From Voacanga thouarsii (Eukaryota; Streptophyta; Magnoliopsida; Gentianales; Apocynaceae), in the NCBI GenBank assembly GCA_026120185.1, contig JANUWF010001176.1, forward strand, positions 5,403,501-5,467,500: a stretch of DNA of 64,000 nt. Reading direction: 5' to 3'. The translations under genes were made by a program, and so were the position numbers. Within the stretch, counting starts at the first letter, position 1. Each line of letters begins with the position of its first letter. A model generated the notes under the pieces. That model was not told the DNA's origin. It saw only the letters and a list, made by a program, of their open reading frames with translations, and made no database searches. Below are positions 11,362 to 23,135 of this stretch, piece by piece.

Positions 11362-11967
11362 GAAAAGAATTCGTCTTTGAATCATTGCCATCATCTACAT
11401 CAAAGGGAGAGAGGTCACTAATATTAAAGGTGGCACTAACATGATACTCACCGGGTAGATCTATCTTATAAGCGTTATCTCTAACTTTGGTAAGAATTTG
11501 AAATGGTCCATCCCCCATTAGATCTAGTTTGCTCTGTCGTTGCGTGGGGAATCTCTCCTTGCGAAGGTGCACCCATACCCAATCGCCTAGCTCAAATGAT
11601 ACCTTTTTTCCTTCCTTGATTGCGTTTATGGGAGATCTCTTTGTTGCGTTTTGCAATGGTTGCTTTCACCTTCTCATGGAGTGCCTTCACTATTTCCACC
11701 TTGTTAGCTCCATCGAGGTTCAACCGTTCACCTATAGGCAAAGGAACCAATTCTAAAAGAGTTAGAGGATTAAAACCATATACAATTTCAAAAGGAGAAT
11801 AAGAAGTGGTAGAGTGAATAGCTCTATTGTAAGCAAACCCAATTTTTTAAGTTCTTCTTGATTATGGTCCGCAAAAGTTGGGTGAGTGTTCGGTTGACCA
11901 TCTTTGTTTGTCCATCTATTTGAGGATGACAAGCTGTGAAAAACAAGAGATTAGTACCAAGTTTGTT
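11349..11967 (-). pseudogene. Integrase C-terminal region of element A
   Basis: The minus-strand frame at 11656-11331 holds the GPY/F-like C-terminal part of a Ty3/Gypsy integrase (VWVHLRKERFP, then GPFQIL and YKIDLPGEY), ending in an acidic tail (SDLSPFDVDDG). Between 11660 and 11967 the frame is broken, but the core motif around the third catalytic residue is readable as GQTKMVNR. The family has E where this copy has K (codon 11902-11904), so the DDE triad is incomplete. The reading frame continues past the polypurine tract into the LTR. Confidence 0.75.
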
Positions 11968-13059
11968 CTATAAAACTCTCCAAAAGTGGCTAAGGAATTT
12001 AGTATCCTTATCCGAGACAATAGTCCTTAGAATCCTGTGCATTCTCACCACTTCCTTAAAGAATAAATTTGCAATATAAGACGCATCATTAGTCTTGGAA
12101 CAAGCCACAAAATGAGCCATTTTAGAGAATCGATCAACAATCACAAATATGAAATCCTTACCCCCCTTGGACCTAGGCAATCCTAAGATGAAGTCCATTG
12201 AAATATCAACCCAAGGCATATTAGGTGTGGGCAAATGAGTATGAAGACCATGTGGAAGGGATCTAGACTTAGCTCGCCTACAAGTAATGCATTGAGAACG
12301 ATGTCTCTCCACATCCTTTCTCATTTTTTGCCAAAAGAAATGTTCCTTAAGGATGCCTAGGGTTTTTGCAACACCAAAATGTCCCATTAGTCCCCTACTA
12401 TGGGCTTCCCTAACTAGCAACACCCTAATAGAACCCTTTGGCACATAAAGCCTTGCCTCCCTAAACAAGAAACCATCATGCCTATAATATTTAGCAAATG
12501 TACTTTTCTCACAAGCATGGAAAATATCCCCAAACTCCTCATCATCAACATACAAATCTTTCACAAATTCAAAACCAAGAAGTTTAGCATCCAAAAAGTT
12601 TAGTAATGCATCCGCTACCACATTTTCCTTACCCTTTTTGTATTGAATGACAGAGTAAAATGTCCTAATAAACTCCATCCACCTTGCATGCCTCTTATTC
12701 AAATTTTGTTGGCTCTTAAGGTGTTTAAAGGTTTCATGATCGGTATGAATGACAAACTCACTTGACAAAAGGTAGTGTTGCCAATATTCTAAGGTCCTCA
12801 CCAAGGTAAAAAGCTCTTTGTCATAGGTAGAATAGTTGAGGGCTACCCTGGACAATTTCTCACTAAAGTATGTAATAGGTTTTCTATCTTGGGTCAAGAC
12901 TGCACCTATTCCGACCCTACTTACATCACATTCTATCTCAAATGCCTTCTCAAAAATAGGAAGAATAAGAATTGGAGCTTGGCTCAATTTGTGTTTGAGG
13001 GCTTGAAAAGTTTGTTGTTGGGCTTCCTCCCACCTAAACCCCATCTTTTTTTTTACCAC
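11968..13059 (-). pseudogene. RNase H and integrase core of element A
   Basis: A 363-residue open stretch. Residues about 1-150 are the RT-linked RNase H domain ([28 protein letters not shown]). Residues about 210-260 are the integrase HHCC zinc domain ([13 protein letters not shown], then [10 protein letters not shown]). Residues about 275-363 are the catalytic core with the first Asp in SMDFILGLP and the second in [10 protein letters not shown]. RNase H removes the RNA template; integrase inserts the cDNA. The frame stops just after the second catalytic Asp, short of the third. It is the longest surviving part of element A and lies directly downstream of RT. Confidence 0.88.
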
Positions 13060-13962
13060 TTCGGTTAGAGGAGCTGCTAAAGTGCTAAAATTTTGGATGA
13101 ACCTCTTATAGATGCTAGCTAGTCCATGGAAACTACGGACTTGGGTAATAGTGGTAGGGGTTGGCCAATTTTAGATGGCTTTCACTTTTTCCTTATCTAC
13201 CTCAATCCCTTTGGCACTCACAACATACCCAAGGAATGTAATCCTCTCCAAACAAAAAGAGTATTTCTTAAGATTAGCATACAATCTCTCTTTTCAGAGG
13301 GCAACAAGCACACTTTGAACAATGATTCAAATGATCCACATATGATTTGTTATAGATTAATATATCATTAAAGAACACAACAACAAATTTCCCAATGAAT
13401 TCCCTCAAAATATGGTACATTAATCGCATGAAAGTACTGGGAGTATTAGACAATCCACAGGGTATGACAAGCCACTCATACAACTCTTGTTTAGTGTTAA
13501 AAGTCGTTTTCCATTCATCCCCTTCTCTTATTCTAATTTAGTGATAACCGGATTTCAAATCAATTTTTGAGAATATGCATGCACCAAATAACTCATCAAG
13601 CAAGCCATCTAGCTTAGGAATGGGATAGTGGTATTTTATCGTTATGTTGTTGATAGAGTGACAATCCACACACATACGCCATGTCCCATCATTTTTGGGC
13701 ACCAAGAGAACCGGAACCGCACATGGGTTTAGGCGCTCTCTCTCACATGTCCCTTCTCAAGCAATGCCTCTACTTGCTTTTGCAACTTCTTAGATTCCTC
13801 CGGGTTACTTCTATATACCGGTCGGTTGGGGATGACAGCTTCGGGCACAAAGTCAATTTGATGGTCAATTCCTCTTAAGGGTGGTAGTCCTCCGAGCACC
13901 TCATTTGGGAAAACGTTTTCAAATTCTTGAAGAATAGCTGTAATTTCATGAGGCAAAGACAA
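13060..13962 (-). pseudogene. Reverse transcriptase of element A
   Basis: Pieces in order: 13962-13729 is the RT N-terminus (HQIDFVPEA, NRPVYRSNPEE); 13728-13484 covers the fingers and palm with CVDCHSIN and [11 protein letters not shown], ending in an in-frame stop; 13483-13274 has [13 protein letters not shown] and the catalytic loop. The catalytic loop reads FFNDIL where the family has FxDDIL, so the first of the paired Asp residues is Asn. Further fragments run to 13060 (FLGYVVSAKGI). The stop, frameshifts and D-to-N change make it inactive. Confidence 0.85.
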
Positions 13963-14221
13963 TATGGAATCATTAGTAGAAACATAAGAACCTTTGCATA
14001 AAAGAAGAATAACTGGTTCCTTGGCTTCTATAGCCTCTATGAGAAATTCACTCTTCTTTTACCTCTCATTTCTTGTCCTTGCTCACTCCTATCCTTAATT
14101 GTTAAAGGCACTTGTTTATTCATCATCTCTCTCAATTCTTTTTCTTGCCTCTCATTTTCTTTCCTCTCAAGTTCTTGTTTTTGCTTAACATCTTGCGTTC
14201 CCTTCTTCTTTTCTTTCTCCT

Positions 14222-14695
14222 TCATGATTCTTTGATCTTTGTTAACCTCAGTAAGGGCCATGGGGTGAGGGTAAACTTAGTTCCCTCCTTGAGTAGGGAA
14301 TAAGTATTCTTCCTCTCATCATGTTTTACATGCCTACCATATTGCCAAGGCCTCCCTAGTAGTAAGTGACCCGCTTGCATGGGTACCACATCATATAACA
14401 CATCATCCTTGTACTTCCCCATTTCAAAAAACACTAACACTTACTTGTTTACTCTCATTTCCCCACTATCGTTCAACCATTGTAATTTGTAGGGCTTGGG
14501 GTGTTTAATCCAACTCATGTCTAATTCTTCAACCAAGTTTGTACTAATCACGTTAGTACAACTCCTACTATCCACAATGACACAACAAGGGGTCTTGTTG
14601 ATTAGACACCTAGTGTAGAAAATGTTCTCTCTTTGTTGGTAATCTTGATCTTCAATGGCTTGTGAATTTAATGACCTTCTTGTGACTCCCACCAA
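14222..14695 (-). pseudogene. Aspartic protease region of element A
   Basis: The minus frame 14695-14441 contains VIVDSRSCTNVIS, which aligns with the retropepsin active-site loop of Gypsy elements. The expected D-S/T-G is D-S-R here. The next frame, 14440-14222, continues the protease C-terminal part (DVVPMQAGHLLLGRPW), which is typical of plant chromovirus polyproteins. A stop separates the two. The protease processes the gag-pol polyprotein; the G-to-R change at the active loop should abolish it. Confidence 0.75.
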
Positions 14696-14839
14696 TGAAT
14701 ATTCGTGACCAACAACTTCCTCTTCATCACTCTTCTCATCTCCATTTCCCTCTTGGTCTCATTAGTATCTTTCACCCTCTTATTTTTCGTCGGTAGAGAC
14801 CTCACCATAGGGATTAGTATACATCATTCTCTTGCTTAG

Positions 14840-14881
14840 ACACTCATGAGAAGTATGTCCACATCCAAGGCACTTAAAACA
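14840..14881 (-). pseudogene. CCHC zinc knuckle of element A gag
   Basis: The minus strand reads C-x2-C-x4-H-x4-C (CFKCLGCGHTSHEC). This is the nucleocapsid knuckle that packages element RNA. All four ligands are intact, but it lies out of frame with the upstream gag, which stops at 14993. Confidence 0.75.
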
Positions 14882-14992
14882 TTTGAAATCCCTATTCCTT
14901 TGTGGCCTCTTCATGACTTTTCCCTTATCCTTGTTCTATCCTTCCCTAGGTTTCCAATCCTCCCTAGGCTTCCAATCCTCTCTAGGTTTTCA

Positions 14993-15775
14993 TCATTCCC
15001 TAGGTTTGTTGAAGTCCCTTTGGAATGGCTTAGGGACTTCTTCCTTCTTAATTGGTATCGGGCTGATAATATTAGAGTTTGGAAGTGGTGGTCTAGTAAA
15101 TGCCCTCCTCTTTAATTGCCTTTCAATCTTCATAACGGCATATATTATATTCTCCAATCGATCATAGGGATGCAATTCTATCAAATTGGCAAATTTTCTA
15201 TTTAATCCTCCCAAGAACCTTGCACTTATTGCTCTACGATCCTCATTGATTTGAGCTCTCATCAATATTACTTCCATTTCTTTATGGTAATCTTCCACAC
15301 TCTTATTCCCTTGCTTGAGTAATTGGAGCATTTGATAAAAATCATTGTAGTAATGGTGTGGTATAAACCTTGCCTTCATCATGTCTTTCAACAAATTCCA
15401 ACTAGCCACGGTTTCCACTCCCATTTGTCTCCTTTGTGCACTAACATGCTCCCACCATACCAAAGTATACTCCGAAAATCCCAAAATAGCCAACCTCACT
15501 TTTGACCTCTCACTATAGGTATGACTTTTTAGGAATATCTCCATCTTGCTTTCCCATTCAAAATATGCTTCGAGGTCACTCTTGCCATAGAATGTGGGAA
15601 CTTTCAATTTGATGTGATTCAACTCATTCTCTTCATTATTTCCTTCTCTCCTACCTCCTCTATTGCCCCATCCTCGATGATGTTCCCCAAAGGCTTCAGC
15701 TCGTTCCCCTTCGTACCATTCATCAACTCCCTCAAACTCTCTTTCTAACCCACTTATGTTGTTCCAACCATTCAT
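14993..15775 (-). pseudogene. Gag capsid region of element A
   Basis: A 260-residue open frame. The N-terminal third is E/G/R-rich (residues 10-50). The middle matches the retrotrans-gag capsid fold: LKVPTFYGKSD, AYFEWESKMEIFL, VWWEHVSAQRR, FIPHHYY, SVEDYHKEMEVILMRA and ARFLGGLNRKFANLIELHPY, ending near ERQLKRR. This gag type is common in plant chromoviruses. It lies after about 1.3 kb of leader following the primer site, as expected. The frame is cut by a stop before the zinc knuckle, so gag-pol is broken here. Confidence 0.88.
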
Positions 15776-17056
15776 TCCTTGGCCCCTACCTCATTCTACT
15801 CTCATGCCATGTCTTCTCCTTCTCATAGGAGCTTGTTGGAATCCCCCAATTGAGTGCTCATCCTACCCTTCCCCTTGTTGGGCATTTAACAGAGGTATGG
15901 GTATCACCATTCCTCATCCTAGGGCTAGGCACTTCAAATCGCCCTTGGCCTCTCCTTTGTGCAACGGTAGAAGACTATCCAAGATGATTTATCAACTCCC
16001 TTGTCATGTTTTGAAACTCACTTTGCATAGTCCTCATCATAGCTTGCAAGTCTTCACGCAAACCCCTAGCATTAATTTGTTCTTCTTGAGGTCTACTAGG
16101 TCCACTTGGGTTAGACCTAGAGATCTCTTGTTCATAGGCCATAGTAGTAGAGTATTTACTTGTCTATACCTACAAAACAAAGAGATTAGAAAGAAAAATC
16201 AATCCTCGCTTCACTTTTTTGTATGTTGGCTTTCAAGGTTGTTCACTCCACGCTCGTGTTTTGCTCTCTTGGCTCTTTTAATAATAGGTTCACCCTTTTG
16301 CCTTTTTCTCAACACTCAAGCCTTCTTGTTCAATCCCAATTCTTCCCAATAGCTAAACTTTTAGTCCAACTTAGTGAATCACACAAATCAAAAGAATTTT
16401 CCAATTAGGGGGTCTTAGGAGAATTTCAATAAACACTTGTTGGGCACCTCAAGCAAACAAGTTTTAATCAAGAATTTCAAGAAATGTGGACTCAATCAAC
16501 ATAAGAACAAACACTTAGACACACAAGGAATTACTTCTAACCAAGAAACAAACAAGAATTAGCAAGAATAAAGAAATAAGAATAACTAGAACTAGGATTA
16601 CGAAGATTAAGAAGATCACAAGTGTGCATTAGAAAATTTGAGTTCAATGAACATGGAATTCAACAATAGAGTGATATACTAAGTCCCAATATCCCAAGGA
16701 ATGAGAATCAAGAATCAAAATTCCCAACTATAGCCAAAAGTATTCTCATGGAACATTTATCAAACAGCTTGGCTGCAATCCCGTCACTTGAGAACAGCCA
16801 ACATTTTCACTCATATTCAAGCCAAATTTCACCATAAACACAAGAAAAATTTGTTTCTAAGGATTATATTAACATCAAGGCGCAATTTCCCAAGAGAAAA
16901 ATAAAAAAATAGCAAAAATTTCATGACCTTTTTGGAGCATATTTTTGAGTTACGGGATTTTCTCTATTTTTTTTTCTTCAACTTTGTAGGGCTCCTTTTC
17001 TTGCTTTCAAGCTTTGATTGGCAGCAAGCTTTTCCTTTCTCTGATACCAAACTCTT
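15776..17056 (-). other. Leader and primer-binding site of element A
   Basis: Non-coding leader between the 5' LTR and gag. At 17039-17049 the plus strand CTCTGATACCA is the complement of TGGTATCAGAG, matching initiator tRNA-Met, about 7 bases inside the LTR. No other gene is seen; the plus-strand frame at 15756-16352 is an antisense shadow of the gag leader. Confidence 0.75.
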
Positions 17057-18067
17057 TGATACGAATCTTATGTGGCTTTTTCTTGGTGTTACGGGTGGAT
17101 TAGTTGGTTATATGTTCAGCTCAACTCAAGGGACCAAAAACAGAGATTCTTGTGACAAAAAGGAGAAACTGAAAATAACAACCTACTCTCTATTAAATCG
17201 TTGAAGAACTAAGCTTCAGAGACCCTCAAGTAAAGTAAAAAGTTCTATTATAATCTCACCCCAATATCCTTGAAGCAATAAAGGCAAACAAGAACAAATA
17301 GAATAGAGAAAATAGGCACCCAAATATTGAAATTCAAACAATCCTTAGAAGAATAAAGCAACTAAAACCCATTCAAAGAAATACAACATTGGATTATCTA
17401 AAAGATTTATAGACTCATTCATAAGGAGGACTAACCCTTAAGCATGATCCTAAATAAGATGAACAAAGAGGGTAGGGCCTCTCAAGATTCTCTCTCAAAT
17501 TTGAATTAAAGTGTGTGAATTATGTTGTCAAATCACTAAAAGTGCTATTTATACTATCCTAACCCTAGCTAAGTAATCCCTGAGATTCTATTACAGTTTT
17601 GGGTCATAATAAGTCTTTACATGCGATTAAAAATGAAGAAGACCGGAGAAAACATTAAAAACGTGGGGCAGTCGTCGGCTGCCCAGAGGGAAGCCGACAC
17701 CGGCTAGGTCCCTTGAAGCCGGCGCTGGTTGTGCACTGCCTTCGAGCCAGTTCAAACTGTTATTGAGGTGTTGTTGGACAGATTGGAGCCGGCACCGGTT
17801 TGGCTACTTGGAGCCGGCACCGGTTTGGTTGCCCGCTGGAAAGCCTCCCTTTGTCAAGTTTCGTCTGCCTTTACTGCCGGTTTGAGTTCTTGTTAAGGTC
17901 CTTCATGGAAAGTCATCAATATGAACTCTTGGCTAGCTTCCTCAACCTTCCAATCCTCTTTTATCCTCAAGAATGGTTTGAAGATCAATTGAAAATCATC
18001 CTGAGGCTTCTTGGACCTAGCTCTTGTCATCGGTCCTTGTCCTCCATGATGAAGTGGAGTCTCATCA
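17057..18067 (-). repeat. 5' LTR of element A, 1011 bp
   Basis: TGATACGAATCTT...TCTCATCA, followed directly by the duplication ATACG. It contains several GCCGGCACCGG-type GC-rich palindromes at about 17690-17830 in otherwise AT-rich sequence. Confidence 0.88.
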
Positions 18068-18093
18068 ATACGAGAGCTTGAAGAAAGCGTCAT
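17893..18093 (-). other. GPMTRARSKK coding motif inside LTR A
   Basis: The minus frame within the LTR contains HHGGQGPMTRARSKKPQDD. 'GP(M/I)TRA/SRAKK' is a recurrent tail motif at the C-terminal end of plant chromovirus polyproteins. Together with the integrase frame running without a stop into the 3' LTR (around 11349), this suggests that the ancestral polyprotein ended inside the LTR. In the 3' LTR copy (4615-4660) the frame is altered and cut by element B. Confidence 0.45.
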
Positions 18094-18206
18094 TTTTTCT
18101 CAACTCAAGTGATTTAAAGAAACAATTCACTAAACCATCATATTAGATATTATAAATGACGGTCAGAAACCGTCGTATTAGATAACATATACGATGGTTT
18201 GAAACT
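18073..18206. repeat. CACTA subterminal segment between A and C
   Basis: Contains 'accatcatattaga', 'gacggtcagaaaccgtcgtattaga' in pieces, and 'acgatggtttgaaactg', the same inverted motifs seen at the other CACTA flanks. It shows that A and C both landed in one subterminal array. Confidence 0.65.
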
Positions 18207-19813
18207 GTTGTATATCTATTGGAGCATTATTGTACTTGGGAAGTATTACTTAAACTTAAGCCAACAACAAGGGGAATTCCAGAACATACCTAGTGTCAAG
18301 TCTGGCAAGTGCACTTGGCACCGGGTCCAGTCTTTCTGTCAAGGAGAAGCGGCCAAAAATAGAGAAAAAATATGAGAAGAACAGAGTACACCTGGTGTCA
18401 GGTGAATCGAAAGTACCCGATGCCAAGTACACTTTGTAGGCAAAAATTCTGTACGCAAAATTAGGGCTTATCTAATAATTTTGGTATTTTCCTACTCTTA
18501 CTTGGCCAAGACTTCCTCAGCCACGAAATTGACATCCAAGAGGCCTATAAAAATACAAGAGAATACAAGGGTTTGAGATATACAACATAGAGAGGTGAAT
18601 TAAAGGGTAGAAATTCTGATTCTCTCATTGAAGAAGGTGTTCACCCAAGTTAAGGAGAATTGTTCAAAAGAGTCTTCAAGAAAAAAGAAAGAGACTTGTC
18701 TATGAGTACTTTCTTTTCTTTTTGTTTTCTTTTTCTTTAGCAATGATGTATTCAATACTTTTATTGTAATTTAACATTATTTTGGAATTCATGATTTTGA
18801 GTTAATTTAGTTATTTGATCAATTCTTTGTCATCTTTGGTATTTGATTGTTTGATTTCATTGGTTATTGATGCGAGTTCTTCTAATTGACTTCGACACAA
18901 CGATGTTAGGAGTTTCGTTGCATTGATTTCGTATTTGTTAAATCTTGACGGATTTAAACGATGAAGTTAGGATTTTAGAACTAAGTGATAAAATGTTATG
19001 TTAATTTTGTCTTAACATAAGGTTATTTGCTAATTTTATGTTTTTTAAGGAATTGAGATTCATGCATGTTTTGGTTAGGATGGCTTGATTGACAAATTTG
19101 TTAATTGAATCAAGATATGAATGATGAGCTTAATGCACGTTTTGGTTACGTTAACTTGATTGACAAATTTATTAATATGAATCAAACTATAGGATTACAT
19201 GGATTGACAAACGAAGTGGAATTTACCTAAGTAAATTCATGACTTGACAAATGATTGAATTTTACTGTGCGTTCCTTCATGATGTCAAGATGATAATTAG
19301 TTGAGAAAATTATTAATTGGCTCATTGTCATATTTTCTAGGATAATGGTTTAAATTACATAAACCTATATCCTTGAGTTGTATAAGTTTTCTTTAGTTTT
19401 TCTTTTTATTATTTTCTTACTTTATTTTAGTCGGTTAAACAATAAATAAAAAGTTATTAGTGTGTACTTGTTCCTTTGAGGATCAATACTTGTTAATTCC
19501 CTATACTATCTTGCGCTAAGTATACTTGCTCACATATGTATTTTGTGTTTATTTTTTACTAATGAGGACATTGTTTAATTTAAGTATGGGGGAGTGGTTT
19601 GTAGGGGAGTGATTTGGTGATATACTTTGTCCAAATTTTTATCAATTATCTTGGTATTGAGCTACTTTGAATGCCAATTTCATGACTGAGGAAGTCTTGA
19701 TCGAGTAGGAGTAGGAAAATATCAAAAGCATTAGATAAGCCCTAATTTTGCGTATAGAATTTTCGCCTCCAGAGTGTACCTAGCGCCGGGTAACTTCGAC
19801 CAACCTGGTGCTA
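18207..19813 (+). repeat. Rearranged, inverted fragment of family C
   Basis: Most of this stretch is the reverse complement of family C sequence. 18207-18245 matches the C interior near 22800-22850. 18246-19560 matches the LTR at 24242-25600 inverted, without its last ~80 bases. 19561-19665 matches the C interior near 22640-22760 inverted. At about 19665-19813 the orientation flips to that of the right LTR (like 25325-25445). This is the debris of at least one more C copy, deleted and joined to the next. No open frame of note. Confidence 0.6.
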
Positions 19814-22447
19814 GGTGTGTAAATTTTGGGTATATAAAATCATCAATTTTAAATCCATCCCTTAATCTGTTAGGGATATGCCCTAGAGTCAATTTGCACT
19901 TATACTATTATCATTATGTATTATGTAATAATACGAGACGTTTCTTTCCATGAATAGTACATTTAGTTTTGTGGTTATCAAGTACGTGACTTGATAGTAA
20001 AACCTTACAATAAATACAATAACTATTCTTAAAATGTCCTTGATCGATTATTATTAGTGAAACAATAATAAATTAAGATTAGTATATTTGTGACTTGATG
20101 GCTATGTTTTACTGGTCATGGATATATGTGATACCAAGTCAAAATATAAATAAATGTTTGAGAACATTTTATTGGACATGACCCACTATGAGAGTACTTC
20201 ATGAAACATGTCATAAGTACTTTCTAGTCATAATGATATTAAAAGTCTTTTACTTGAATTCATCATAGTTTCTTGCTTGATAAATTCATTTTGACGTTGT
20301 CTAAAGTTATCTTTAACCAGATAATTAATTAGACCACTGTTGGATATAGAATAAACTAAAGAGAGGAATATAATTGATAGTGAAGGAATTTATCCCTCTC
20401 AATTATAAGAGAGATATCCATGGGCTCCTTGATAAGTTAGAGTGTTAAAATGTATGGCCGTGCTCAAATATATTAATTTGAAATATTGATATCATTTGTC
20501 TGAACAGTCTACTATGAGATCAAGAAATAATTGATTAAGCTTAATAAGGGTGACATGCTCCGTGCCTTATACTTAATCTAGATATAGTGTGACAAAAGGG
20601 CTAAATAAAAAGTTATGGTTTGGTTCAAAGAGAACACTGATCTTCATTTAACCTGAATAGTTATAATGTTTTGTTAGAAACCTCTTATAACTTGTGGGCC
20701 ATTTAAATGTGATTTGGGCACACTGCCAGTGTTAAATGAACCTAGAAGGTCACACAATAAGCAAACTCGTTAGGTTATTTTTCTGGTAATCAAGTTCGAT
20801 AAATCTGAAAATATGTCTAAGTTGATCGAACCTAAAAAATTGACTAGATATAATGAATCTGGAAATATGCCCACATTCGATGTATCTAGATGATGTCCAG
20901 ATTATAAGAATCTGACTCGATAAATTAATTAGATAAATTACTGAGATAATGGCATAATCTTATCATATCAATTTTAATTTAATTTGAATTTAAAATAAAA
21001 TATGATAAGATATTATCAGAGTTGGACTTCAAGAGGTTCGGGTGGTTTTAAAAGAAAACCCTAGCCGTCTTCTCAAAGGGTGCTCTTTATTAATATTCGT
21101 GCCTTTATTCACCAGAAAAATTTAAGCCTCTCAAACCCTAGGTGCTAGCACTCCCGTGGTAACAAGTTAGTTCGCCATGTGTATTCAATAGAGGGTGTTC
21201 ACATATTGCAGCGTCTGTTAATCATTTGAGTTGCACGTACGATAGAAAACCAGAATCTAAGGATCTTGATTACGCCGAATAGAGGTAATTATGTAATCCC
21301 CACATCGTCTTAATCATTTGGCTTGGGTTCTCGGAATGGATTCGTGGATGTTTTCCACGTTTAGAAGTCCACGAATCCTAACATAATCAAATTTTAATTA
21401 AAACATTAATCTAAAAATACACGTGTGAGTTAGTATACTCATCGCAAGTATAGTATAGGGAATTAACGAGTATCAATCATCAAAGGAACAAGTACACACT
21501 AATTACTTTTCATTCATTGCTTAACCGACTCAAATAAAGTGAGAAAAGAATAAAAAGAAAAACTAAAGAAACATATACAACTTAAGGATGTAGGTTTATG
21601 TAATTTAAACTATTATCCTAAAAAACATGACAATGAACTAAATAGTAATTCTCTCAACTAATTATTATCTTGGAATCAAGAAAGAATATAAAGTAAAATT
21701 CAATCATCTCACAAGTCATAATTCTGCTTAGATAAATCCCATTTCATTTCCCAATCTATGGAATTCTATATTTTAATTACATTAACAGATTTGCCAATTA
21801 AGCTAATCATAACCAAAACATGCATTAGGCTCAATTTCTTATAAATATGAAATTAGCTAATAATCCTTTATTCGAGGTGAAATCAATTAATTTTTTATCA
21901 CTTAGTCCTATAATCTTAACTTCATCGCTCAAGTCCATTAGGATTAGGCAAATGCAAAATCAATGCAACGAAACTCCTAACATCGTTGTCTCAAGTCAAT
22001 TAGAAGAACTCGCATCAATAACTAATGAAATCAAGTTATCAAACACCAAAGATGACAAAGAATTGATCAAATAACTGAATTAACACAAAATCATGAATCC
22101 TAAAATAATGTTAAATTACAATAAAAATATTGAATACATCATTTCTAAAGAAAAAGAAGATAAAGAGAAAAAAAAAAAAAGCACTCATAGACAAGCCTCT
22201 TTCTTCTTTCTTGAAGACTCCCTTGAACAATCCTCCTTGATGTAGGTGAACTCCTCCTTCAATGAGAGAATTAGAATTTCTACCCTTTAATTCACCTTTC
22301 TATCTTGTATATCAAACCCTTATATTCTCTTGTGCTTTTATAGGCCTCATGAATGCCAATTTCGTGGCCGAGAGAGTCTTGGCCAAGTAGAAATAGGAAA
22401 AATATCAAAATCATTAGATAAACCCTAATTCCACATACAGAATGGCT
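19814..22447 (-). repeat. Left (3') LTR of element C, split by D
   Basis: 'gtgtaaattttgggtatataaaatcatcaa' in pieces matches the right LTR from 24245. It breaks at 19867 and resumes at 21384-21389 with TAATCAAATTTTAATTAAAA. It follows the right LTR through the 'caagcctctttcttctt' and 'caccttttatcttgtatat' regions to about 22447, before the C-rich tract. The LTR sequences at both edges are shortened or rearranged. Confidence 0.6.
19868..21383. mobile_element. Copia-like solo LTR D, 1516 bp
   Basis: TGTTAGGGATATGCCCTAGA...CGAATCCTAACA with mirror ends TGTTAGG/CCTAACA and a perfect 5-bp duplication TAATC (19863-19867 and 21384-21388) inside the left LTR of C. There is no internal coding region, so recombination between two LTRs has left a single one. 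The TGTTAGGATATGCCCTAGAG start is typical of a plant Ty1/Copia LTR. Confidence 0.8.
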
Positions 22448-23135
22448 AATGGCCAATATGCCCCCCCCCTCTCAACACTTAAACCGAGCATTGTCCTCAA
22501 TGGCCAAAGATAGAACAATAAAAGTATAACTAAGAAGACCAAAATAAATAAAGAAGGAGAAGAAAGTAAAGAAGATACTATCATGACGGAGTAGCTCTAA
22601 TTTTTCAAACTTTGTGCTCAAAACAAAATTGTTTCTCAATTTCAAAATTTTCCAAAGTAGCTCAATACTAAGAAAACACCATGATAATTGATAAAAACTT
22701 AGACAAAGTATATCACCAAACCACTCCCCCATACTATAATGTTCTCATTGACAAAAAATAAAAGCAAGAAAGCATCTCCAAAAGGACCAAAAATAATATT
22801 GGGGTAGAAAGTTTAAGCAATACTTCCCAAATGTAATACTTCTCCAATAGATATCCAAACTTAGGATAGAAAGAAGGGCTTGTCCAAGAGGACTTTATTT
22901 CTATAAAACAAAACATAAATAAAAGCACAAAGAAAATAATAACAAAATAAAAACATACCTAAATAAAAGAAAACAAACTAAAGAAAAAGACTAAAAAAAA
23001 ATCCTAAGAAAGCAAATAAAGACATGACTCACTCCCCCACACTTAAGATGGAAAATATTTTCCTTATTTGGGAGAGGAAAAATAATCTACTTAACAAAAA
23101 AAAAAAACAAAACAAAACAAAAACAAAAACTCTTT

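Larger units (their letters stand above)
3662..18067 (-). mobile_element. Ty3/Gypsy chromovirus-like retrotransposon A, interrupted by B
   Basis: Both LTRs share the ends TGATACGAAT...GTCTCATCA. A perfect 5-bp target-site duplication ATACG flanks the element (3657-3661 and 18068-18072), inside the CACTA subterminal array. Reading leftward: 5' LTR 17057-18067, tRNA-iMet-type primer site 17039-17049, gag about 15775-14840, protease 14695-14222, reverse transcriptase 13962-13060, RNase H and integrase 13059-11362, polypurine tract 11361-11349, then the 3' LTR, which is split by element B. The gag-pol order with integrase last identifies Ty3/Gypsy. The gag and integrase C-terminus look chromovirus-like, but I see no chromodomain. 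Stops, frameshifts and changed catalytic residues make it inactive. Confidence 0.88.

Noticed and set aside
15756..16352. 198-residue plus-strand ORF
   Set aside because: Lies antisense to the leader and gag start of element A; composition and lack of domain suggest chance.
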